A stretch of 5,712 nt of DNA from Hyphomicrobiales bacterium (GTDB taxonomy: Bacteria > Pseudomonadota > Alphaproteobacteria > Rhizobiales > Xanthobacteraceae): assembly GCA_003164375.1 (NCBI GenBank), contig PLTE01000346.1:1-5712 (forward strand), read 5' to 3'. Each line of letters opens with the position of its first letter. Positions within the stretch are counted from its first letter, which is position 1. Shown here piece after piece: positions 1 through 4,756 of this stretch. The position numbers and the translations under genes are program-made. The notes under the pieces are model-generated. The model saw only the letters and a program-made list of their open reading frames with translations, made no database searches and was not told where the DNA came from.

Positions 1-70
1 TCAATAGCGTGCCCGCAGTGGCGAGCAAGCCCGCAATCGAGCGGCGCCGCGTCGGCAGATGTTGTGTCAT
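1..70 (-). CDS. N-terminus of a secreted protein, probably LppC/LpoA-type penicillin-binding-protein activator (partial)
   Basis: Reading the minus strand from an ATG at base 70 gives 23 uninterrupted codons to the window edge, MTQHLPTRRRSIAGLLATAG followed by TLL. This has the shape of a signal peptide: a short n-region, three arginines at residues 8-10, then a hydrophobic Ala/Leu/Gly stretch. Any lipobox or cleavage site would lie beyond the edge. From family knowledge, many Rhizobiales carry an LppC-family lipoprotein (penicillin-binding-protein activator, periplasmic-binding-protein fold) divergent from rsmI, so that identity comes from gene order and not from domain sequence. The gene is cut by the window, not broken. 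The ribosome binding site is poor, so the exact start is uncertain. It could also be another exported protein. Confidence 0.5.
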   Translation of the reverse strand, partial: MTQHLPTRRRSIAGLLATAGTLL

Positions 71-180
71 AATAGTCGCCGACGCCTGAACCTGCTGTTG
101 CGCGGACAAGGCGGTTCTCCCCACGGCGCCCCGAGTGCCGTGCCATTTAAGGCATCGTCAATCAGACATATTGGCGGCGA

Positions 181-188
181 ATGGTTAA
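181..188 (-). promoter_or_regulatory. Possible CtrA-like half-site in the divergent lipoprotein/rsmI spacer
   Basis: The spacer (71-258) between the lipoprotein start and rsmI must contain both promoters, but I could not assign a convincing -35/-10 pair on either strand. An AT-rich island at 181-200 contains ATGGTTAA, the reverse complement of TTAACCAT, an 8-base half-site described for the alphaproteobacterial cell-cycle regulator CtrA. A full TTAA-N7-TTAA site is absent. At 141-154 there is a weak inverted repeat with TGCC/GGCA arms around ATTTAA. An 8-mer match alone is weak evidence. Confidence 0.15.
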
Positions 189-258
189 CTAAATGAAAAA
201 AATGGGGAATTCGGCATAACCACGACGATCGGGCCGGCCCACATGAGAGTAGACCGTG

Positions 259-1182
259 ATGAGCAATGCGTTTCGAAACCTACCGCGTGCAGCCGACGGC
301 GTGCAACGGCACTACGCGCTGGCCGGCCAGGCGGTTGCAGTCACGAAGCTTTCGCCAGGCCTGCACATCGTCGCGACCCCGATCGGCAATCTCGGCGACA
401 TCACCTTGCGGGCGCTTGAAGCGCTGGCGGGCGCCGACTTGATCGCCTGCGAGGATACCCGCGTCACCCGAAAATTGCTCGACCGCTACGCCATCACGAC
501 ACCGCTCACGCCCTATCACGAGCATAACGCGGCGAAGGCGCGGCCGGCGCTGCTACGCCGGCTCGCCGATGGCGTCGCCATCGCGCTGGTGTCGGACGCC
601 GGCACTCCCCTTATTTCCGATCCGGGTTTCAAACTGGTGCGCGCCGCCGCGGATGCCGGCCACGCCGTCACGGCGCTGCCCGGCGCTTCGGCGCTGTTGA
701 CGGCATTGACGGTCGCGGGCCTTCCCACCGATCAGTTCTTGTTCGCGGGCTTCCTGCCGCCGAAGCAAGCCGCCCGCCGCGCCCGCATCGCCGAACTGAA
801 CCGCATCCCGGCGACGCTCGTCGTCTACGAAACCGGACCGCGCGTTGCCGCCACGCTTGCCGACCTCGCCGCCGGGCTTGGCGACAAACGCGAGGCGGCA
901 GTGTGTCGCGAACTGACCAAGCTGCACGAGGAAATCCGGCGCGGCGACCTCGGAAATCTGGCCGAAGCTTACGCGGGGAGCGAGCCGCGTGGCGAGATCG
1001 TGCTCGTCATCGCGCCGCCACCGGAGCCGGAGCAAACGAGCGTGGCCGACACAGAAGCGTTGCTGCTCGAGGCGCTCGGCCGGCTATCGCTCAAAGATGC
1101 CGTAGCGGAAGTGGCGGACGCGACCGGCCTGCCGCGGCGCGACGTCTATCAGCGCGCGCTCGCGCTCGTCAAAGGAGATTGA
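259..1182 (+). CDS. rsmI: 16S rRNA (cytidine(1402)-2'-O)-methyltransferase RsmI
   Basis: This SAM-dependent cytoplasmic enzyme methylates the 2'-O-ribose of C1402 in the decoding centre of 16S rRNA, next to the base methylated by RsmH. The tetrapyrrole-methylase fold is clear over its whole length: GLHIVATPIGNLGDITLRAL from residue 34, CEDTRVTRKLLDRY from 64, the glycine-rich SDAGTPLISDPG from 112, LPGASALLTAL from 140, VVYETGPR from 188 and CRELTKLHEEI from 216. The end (DAVAEVADATGLPRRDVYQRAL) fits the small helical C-terminal domain. The product is 307 aa. The first ~33 residues precede the usual start of the fold; a similar extension is recalled from Bradyrhizobium-like homologues. ATG at 259 was chosen over the adjacent in-frame GTG at 256 because GAGAG at 245-249 sits about 9 bases upstream. 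It is followed closely by yraN and probably co-transcribed with it. Confidence 0.96.
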   Translation: MSNAFRNLPRAADGVQRHYALAGQAVAVTKLSPGLHIVATPIGNLGDITLRALEALAGADLIACEDTRVTRKLLDRYAITTPLTPYHEHNAAKARPALLRRLADGVAIALVSDAGTPLISDPGFKLVRAAADAGHAVTALPGASALLTALTVAGLPTDQFLFAGFLPPKQAARRARIAELNRIPATLVVYETGPRVAATLADLAAGLGDKREAAVCRELTKLHEEIRRGDLGNLAEAYAGSEPRGEIVLVIAPPPEPEQTSVADTEALLLEALGRLSLKDAVAEVADATGLPRRDVYQRALALVKGD

Positions 1183-1194
1183 GGAAAACCAGGC

Positions 1195-1602
1195 ATGGCG
1201 CGCCGCGCTAAATCGCTGAAGGCCCCCAAAGCCGCGCCCCGTCCGGAGCGCGTGAAGGCGTTCCGGCTCGGGCTCTCGGCCGAAAGTCGTGCCGCCATGC
1301 TGCTCGTTGCCAAAGCCTATCGCATCATCGCGCGGCGCTGGAAAACGCCGTTCGGCGAAGTCGATATCGTCGCCCGCCGCCGCCGCAGCCTGGTCTTTGT
1401 CGAGGTCAAAGCGCGCGGCAACGACGATGCGGCGATGGAAGCGGTGACCGACCGGGCCAAGCGGCGCATCATCGGTGCAGCCGAATTCTGGCTCGCCCAG
1501 CACCCCGAGGACGTCAATGCCGAGATCCGCTTCGACGTGATTACCGTCGTACCCGGCAAAATACCGCATCACATCGCCAATGCCTTCGATGCGACGCGCT
1601 AA
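1195..1602 (+). CDS. yraN: UPF0102 family protein YraN (endonuclease-like fold)
   Basis: This 135-aa protein belongs to the YraN/UPF0102 family, which has a restriction-endonuclease-like fold and no firmly established role. The signature is visible: an acidic residue in the first helix (E30 in GLSAESRAAMLL), then FGEVDIVARR with E55 and D57, then LVFVEVKAR with E70 and K72. Together these form the D/E-x-K nuclease-type active site, and all key positions are present. The first ~24 residues are Arg/Lys/Ala/Pro-rich and lie before the conserved fold, making the protein slightly longer than the usual ~115-125 aa. The start lies 12 bases after the rsmI stop, with GAGG at 1181-1184 overlapping that stop as ribosome binding site, so the two genes are very likely one transcription unit. 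The rsmI-yraN pairing is itself widespread in proteobacteria. Confidence 0.93.
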   Translation: MARRAKSLKAPKAAPRPERVKAFRLGLSAESRAAMLLVAKAYRIIARRWKTPFGEVDIVARRRRSLVFVEVKARGNDDAAMEAVTDRAKRRIIGAAEFWLAQHPEDVNAEIRFDVITVVPGKIPHHIANAFDATR

Positions 1603-1628
1603 ACGACCCATTCCGCAGCCGCGGTGGC

Positions 1629-1681
1629 GGCGGCAGCGAAAATTGCGTAGAGCTTTGCCGCCAACCACGCGGCTTGCCGCC
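1629..1681 (+). other. yraN-gshB gap with two alternative stem-loop pairings
   Basis: The 102-base gap between yraN and gshB contains GGCGGCA at 1629-1635 that can pair with either of two TGCCGCC copies, at 1656-1662 or 1675-1681. The TTGCCGCC direct repeats are 19 bases apart. The loops are long (20 and 39 bases) and no U-run follows, so this does not look like an intrinsic terminator. I see no convincing promoter here. gshB may be read through from yraN or have its own weak promoter. Confidence 0.15.
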
Positions 1682-1704
1682 TTGATCGCAACACGGTCCG
1701 AGTC

Positions 1705-2646
1705 ATGGCTTTGAACGTCGCCGTCCAAATGGATCCGATCGAGCGGATCAATATTCGCGGCGATTCCACTTTCGCCCTGCTGCTGGAGGCGCAGGCTCGC
1801 GGCTATCCGTTGTCCTATTACACGCCCGATCGCCTGGCGTTGCGCGACGGCAAGGTCTCGGCCACGGTGCAGCCGTTGTCGGTACGCGATCAGGCCGGCG
1901 ACCACTACACGCTCGGCGAGCCGCAGCACTTAGCGCTCGCCGCTTTCGACGTGGTGCTGCTGCGCCAGGATCCGCCGTTCGATCTGAATTATATCACCTC
2001 GACGCATATGCTTGAGCGCATCCAGCCGGGCACGCTGGTCGTCAACGATCCGGCACATGTGCGCAATGCGCCGGAAAAGATCTTCGTCACCGAATTTCCC
2101 GATCTGATGCCGCCCACGCTGGTCACCCGCGACCTCGATGCCATCAAGGCGTTTCGCGCCGAGCATGGCGATATCGTCATGAAGCCGCTGTACGGCAAAG
2201 GCGGCGAGGCGGTGTTCCGGCTGCAGCGCGAGGACCTCAATTTCGGCTCGCTCTACGACCTGTTCGCCGCGACCTTCCGCGAGCCCTGGGTGGTGCAGAA
2301 ATTCCTGCCGGCGGTGCGCGAAGGCGACAAGCGCATCATTCTGGTCGACGGCGAATTCGCCGGCGCCATCAACCGCGTGCCGGCGCCGGACGATCTGCGC
2401 TCCAACATGGTGCGCGGCGGCATACCGAAGGCGACCGGCCTCACCGCGCGCGAGCGCGAAATCTGCGCCCGGCTCGCTGAGCCGCTGCGCCAGCGCGGCC
2501 TGTTGTTCGTCGGCATCGACGTGATCGGCGGCTTCCTCACCGAGATCAACGTCACGTCTCCTACGGGTATTCGCGCGGTAAAGAATTTCGGCGGCGCCGA
2601 CATCGCGGCGCTAATCTGGGACAAGATCGCGGCGATGCGGAAATAA
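1705..2646 (+). CDS. gshB: Glutathione synthetase
   Basis: GshB joins gamma-glutamylcysteine and glycine with ATP hydrolysis, the second step of glutathione synthesis in the cytoplasm. The 313-aa product has the usual length and domain order. The N-terminal domain begins MALNVAVQMDPIERINIRGD and contains VLLRQDPPFD (84-93) and VVNDPAHVRNAPEK (112-125). The ATP-grasp domain has the flexible glycine loop MKPLYGKGGEAVFR (159-172), GDKRIILVDGEFAGAINRVP (207-226), RSNMVRGG (232-239) and the metal/substrate region TEINVTSPTGIR (279-290). All look intact. The ATG at 1705 is supported by the conserved MxLNVAVQMDPI opening, although the ribosome binding site is weak (only GGTCCGAG upstream). The partner gene gshA is not in the window. 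The stop lies 2 bases from the end of the convergent transporter gene. Confidence 0.96.
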   Translation: MALNVAVQMDPIERINIRGDSTFALLLEAQARGYPLSYYTPDRLALRDGKVSATVQPLSVRDQAGDHYTLGEPQHLALAAFDVVLLRQDPPFDLNYITSTHMLERIQPGTLVVNDPAHVRNAPEKIFVTEFPDLMPPTLVTRDLDAIKAFRAEHGDIVMKPLYGKGGEAVFRLQREDLNFGSLYDLFAATFREPWVVQKFLPAVREGDKRIILVDGEFAGAINRVPAPDDLRSNMVRGGIPKATGLTAREREICARLAEPLRQRGLLFVGIDVIGGFLTEINVTSPTGIRAVKNFGGADIAALIWDKIAAMRK

Positions 2647-2679
2647 ATTCAGCCGCGCGCAGGGACTGGTGCTGCGCGG
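2641..2679 (-). terminator. Weak candidate intrinsic terminator of the MFS gene
   Basis: CGCGCAG (2656-2662) and CTGCGCG (2672-2678) form a 7-bp GC-only-but-one stem with a 9-base loop, just inside the 3' end of the MFS coding sequence. Read on the minus strand, the hairpin is followed after six bases by AATTTATTT, a moderately U-rich tail. On the plus strand it lies just past the gshB stop but no U-run follows. The stem overlaps coding sequence and could be a by-product of GC-rich codons. Confidence 0.3.
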
Positions 2680-3956
2680 AAGCCCGAGCCCGAGGATTTC
2701 TTCACCGTCAGCACCAAGAGCGCCGCGAACAGACAGAGCGCGCCCGCGGTGAAGAAGGCGGGCAGATAGGTCGAATATTCGGTGCGGACAAAGCCGGCGC
2801 TGAACGCCGCGGAGGCGGCACCGATCTGATGGCCGCAGAAAATCCAGCCGAACACCATGCCGGCGCGCTCCGGACCGAACCGGTCCGCGGTCAGCTTCAC
2901 GGTCGGCGGCACCGTCGCGATCCAATCGAGACCGTAAAATACGGCGAACAGCGACAGGCCGTAGAAGGTGAAATCGGTGAACGGCAGATAGAGCAGCGAC
3001 ACGCCGCGCAAGCCGTAATACCAGAATAACAGCCAGCGATTATCGAAGCGGTCGGACAGCCAGCCCGACCCGATGGTGCCGATGAAATCGAACGCGCCCA
3101 TCATCGCCAGCACGCTCGCCGCAGTCACGGCGGCCAAGCCGTAGTCGTGACATAGCGTGATGAAATGAGTCTGGATCAAGCCGTTGGTGCTGCAGCCGCA
3201 GACGAAGAAGGTCGCGAACAAGACCCAGAAGATCGGCACCCGCGCCGCCTCTTTGAGCATCTTGATGGGCGACATCAAGAGCGACAAGAGGCCGGTGCCG
3301 GAAGCGGGTGGCGGCGTGACCTTGGTTTCGCCGTAGAGCGGCAACTCGACGTCGCATGGCCGATCCTGCATGAAGATGGTCACAACGATTGCGACGAGCC
3401 CGAGCACCCCGCACATGAAAATCAGCGCCATCCTCCAGCCGTAACGCGTGGTGAGCTCGGCAATGAACGGCAGAAAGATCAGCTGCCCCGTCGCCGAGCT
3501 CGCGGCCAGCAAGCCCATCACCAAGCCGCGGCGATGATTGAACCAGCGCGTCGCGACCGTCGCCGCCAGAACCATGGCCGTGAGGCCGGTCCCTACCCCG
3601 ACGACCACACCCCACAGCAGGACCAGCTGCCACAGGCGTGTCATCCCAAGCGACGCCAGCATGCCGAAAGCGATCAGTGACAGCGCGCAGACGATGACGC
3701 GGCGAACGCCGAAGCGATTCATGAAGGCGGCCGCGAACGGCCCGAACAGGCCGAACAGCAGGATGCGCAGCGCCAGTGCCGAGGAAATCTGAGAATCTTC
3801 CCAGCCGAATTCATGTTCGAGCGGCACGATCATCACACCGGGCGTACCCATCGCGGCGGCGGTGACCAACAGCGTGAGGAAGGTCACGGCCACCACGACC
3901 CAGCCGTAATGGATGTTGCGGCGGGCGAGCGCTGCGGCCAGTGCGGTCGAGGCCAT
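2649..3956 (-). CDS. MFS transporter, 12-helix (monocarboxylate/oxalate-formate antiporter-like)
   Basis: This 435-aa inner-membrane protein of the major facilitator superfamily has about 12 hydrophobic segments in two halves, separated by a hydrophilic loop near residues 197-240. The start resembles the MCT/oxalate-formate antiporter branch: HYGWVVVAVTFLTLL from 16, then GTPGVMIVPLEHEFGW (37-52). The motif-A loop after helix 2 reads AFMNRFGVRRV (77-87), with Asn in place of the usual Asp. Its counterpart in the second half, GSGWLSDRFDNR (296-307), keeps the Asp. RYGWR (171-175) follows helix 5. The substrate cannot be told; a carboxylate or small organic acid is the family guess, and efflux is possible given the TetR neighbour. 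ATG at 3956 is preferred to the longer in-frame start at 4064 because GGAAAAA lies just upstream and the extra 36 codons would cross the promoter region. It is divergent from the TetR gene. Confidence 0.88.
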   Translation of the reverse strand: MASTALAAALARRNIHYGWVVVAVTFLTLLVTAAAMGTPGVMIVPLEHEFGWEDSQISSALALRILLFGLFGPFAAAFMNRFGVRRVIVCALSLIAFGMLASLGMTRLWQLVLLWGVVVGVGTGLTAMVLAATVATRWFNHRRGLVMGLLAASSATGQLIFLPFIAELTTRYGWRMALIFMCGVLGLVAIVVTIFMQDRPCDVELPLYGETKVTPPPASGTGLLSLLMSPIKMLKEAARVPIFWVLFATFFVCGCSTNGLIQTHFITLCHDYGLAAVTAASVLAMMGAFDFIGTIGSGWLSDRFDNRWLLFWYYGLRGVSLLYLPFTDFTFYGLSLFAVFYGLDWIATVPPTVKLTADRFGPERAGMVFGWIFCGHQIGAASAAFSAGFVRTEYSTYLPAFFTAGALCLFAALLVLTVKKSSGSGFRAAPVPARG

Positions 3957-3984
3957 GATCTTTTTCCGTTCGCGCTGGACGTTT

Positions 3985-4002
3985 AGATGACGACCATCAT
4001 CT
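3985..4002. promoter_or_regulatory. Operator-like palindrome 1 upstream of the MFS gene
   Basis: AGATGA (3985-3990) and TCATCT (3997-4002) are perfect inverted 6-base arms around CGACCA. The core GATGACGACCATCA (3986-3999) matches the reverse complement of palindrome 2 at 11 of 14 positions. It lies 29-46 bases upstream of the MFS start. A weak minus-strand promoter, ATGACC (4023-4028) / 17 bp / TAAAGA (4000-4005), would place this palindrome over the -10 and start of transcription. It is probably a binding site for the adjacent TetR-family protein; that is an inference from position and symmetry. Confidence 0.5.
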
Positions 4003-4007
4003 TTATC

Positions 4008-4036
4008 TTGCCTATTGATGTCGGTCATCATATAAT
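4008..4036 (+). promoter_or_regulatory. Sigma-70-type promoter of the tetR gene
   Basis: TTGCCT (4008-4013) and a perfect TATAAT (4031-4036) are separated by 17 bases, the ideal spacing. Transcription would begin near 4043, leaving a leader of about 36 bases before the ATG at 4079. This rules out the in-frame TTG at 4037 as start. The leader contains an inverted repeat, CGATTA (4049-4054) / TAATCG (4071-4076), of unknown meaning. Confidence 0.6.
4016..4030. promoter_or_regulatory. Operator-like palindrome 2 inside the tetR promoter
   Basis: TGATG (4016-4020) and CATCA (4026-4030) are perfect inverted arms around TCGGT. The site occupies the spacer between the -35 and -10 hexamers of the tetR promoter, so a protein bound here would block RNA polymerase. 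Its centre is 30 bp, about three helical turns, from the centre of palindrome 1. This is the expected layout for autorepression by the TetR-family protein encoded downstream; binding itself is inferred. Confidence 0.55.
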
Positions 4037-4078
4037 TTGTCAAGTATCCGATTACCCGATGCATGGCAGATAATCGTC

Positions 4079-4657
4079 ATGAGAGTAAGCCGGCAGAAGG
4101 CCGCCGAGAATCGCGAGCGCATCATCGATGCGGCCGGCGCGCTGTTTCGCGCCAAGGGATTTGACGGCATCGGCCTCGCCGACATCATGAAGGCTGCCGA
4201 TCTGACGCATGGCGGTTTTTACGGCCATTTCGCTTCGAAGGACGATCTGGTGGCGCAAGCGAGCCGACGGACGATGGCGCGCGCCGCGGCGAATTGGGCG
4301 AAAGTCATCGCCGAGGCGCCGACAAATCCCTATGCGGCGCTTTTGAACCATTACCTCTCGCCGCGCCACCGCGACGATCCCGGCCACGGCTGCGCCTTCG
4401 CGGCGCTGAGTAGCGACGCCGCGCGTTGCGCCAAGCCGGTGCGCGCAAGCTTTGCCGAGGGTCTCGAGCCGCTGATCGATGTCGTTGCCGGCGCCGTTGC
4501 GGGCCGCACCAAGGCAGCGCGGCGGCGCAAAGCCGTCGCCGCCATGGCCGAGATGATCGGCGCCTTGATCCTGGCCCGGGCGGTCGCCGGCACGCCGCTA
4601 TCCGACGAAATCCTAGACGCCGGGCGACGCGAGCTCTTGGCCGCCGTCGAGCGTTAA
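4079..4657 (+). CDS. TetR/AcrR family transcriptional regulator
   Basis: This 192-aa cytoplasmic DNA-binding protein probably represses itself and the divergent MFS gene. The N-terminal TetR domain is clear: ENRERIIDAAGALFRAKGFD (10-29), then the helix-turn-helix IGLADIMKAADLTHGGFYGHF (31-51) and the following KDDLV. The C-terminal ligand domain contains YLSPRHRDDPGHGCAFAALS (92-111), a pattern seen in a TetR subgroup with a conserved Cys after His-Arg-Asp. C105 and C117 are both present, so a thiol-reactive or electrophilic signal is conceivable but unproven. The ligand is unknown. The start at 4079 gives the usual distance to the helix-turn-helix; the longer TTG start at 4037 would lie before the predicted transcription start. 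The ribosome binding site is weak (GGCAGA). No terminator hairpin is visible after the stop. Confidence 0.9.
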   Translation: MRVSRQKAAENRERIIDAAGALFRAKGFDGIGLADIMKAADLTHGGFYGHFASKDDLVAQASRRTMARAAANWAKVIAEAPTNPYAALLNHYLSPRHRDDPGHGCAFAALSSDAARCAKPVRASFAEGLEPLIDVVAGAVAGRTKAARRRKAVAAMAEMIGALILARAVAGTPLSDEILDAGRRELLAAVER

Positions 4658-4683
4658 GGCCGAATTATTTTCCCAGATCTTTT

Positions 4684-4698
4684 GTTCCCTAAATGTTC
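4684..4698 (+). promoter_or_regulatory. LexA (SOS) box upstream of comM
   Basis: GTTC at 4684-4687 and GTTC at 4695-4698 are separated by exactly seven bases (CCTAAAT). This is the direct-repeat LexA box GTTC-N7-GTTC known for Alphaproteobacteria, distinct from the palindromic CTGT-N8-ACAG of Gammaproteobacteria. It abuts the probable -35 of comM, so bound LexA would hinder polymerase. DNA damage would then induce comM through RecA-stimulated LexA cleavage. All eight defining bases match; function is inferred. Confidence 0.7.
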
Positions 4699-4726
4699 TT
4701 GACGCCAGCGCTAGTTGCGTTACTCT
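4699..4726 (+). promoter_or_regulatory. Probable comM promoter
   Basis: TTGACG (4699-4704) matches five of six -35 bases. A 16-base spacer leads to TACTCT (4721-4726), a weak -10 that keeps the important TA...T positions. Transcription would start near 4733, giving a leader of about 24 bases. The LexA box ends at the base before the -35. The weak -10 makes the exact placement uncertain. Confidence 0.4.
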
Positions 4727-4756
4727 ACCGGACAGGCAGAGCGAGCAATTCGCGTC

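Noticed and set aside
171..189. Sigma-54 promoter suggested by TTGGC at 171-175
   Set aside because: No GC dinucleotide at the required -12 position; the downstream bases are GGTTAAC.
242..251. CATGAGAGTA occurs here and again at 4078-4087, each time near a gene start
   Set aside because: Only 10 bases, at different positions relative to the start codons (before rsmI, within tetR), with no shared flanks; most likely chance.
1084..1929. 281-codon minus-strand open frame across rsmI end, yraN and gshB start
   Set aside because: It is antisense to three well-recognised genes, Arg/Gly-rich in the way GC-rich shadow frames are, and has no recognisable motif.
3040..3680. Long open frames on both strands (minus 3040-3633, plus 3165-3680) inside the MFS gene
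   Set aside because: The MFS frame has coherent membrane segments and family motifs; these frames encode charged low-complexity sequence typical of shadows.
3957..4064. 36-codon N-terminal extension of the MFS protein from the ATG at 4064
   Set aside because: It would run through both operator-like palindromes and the tetR promoter, is hydrophilic and unlike the family, and a better start with a GGAAAAA ribosome binding site lies at 3956.
4037..4078. TTG start adding 14 residues to the TetR protein
   Set aside because: The TTG directly follows the TATAAT hexamer and would lie before the predicted transcription start; the ATG at 4079 gives the standard TetR N-terminus.
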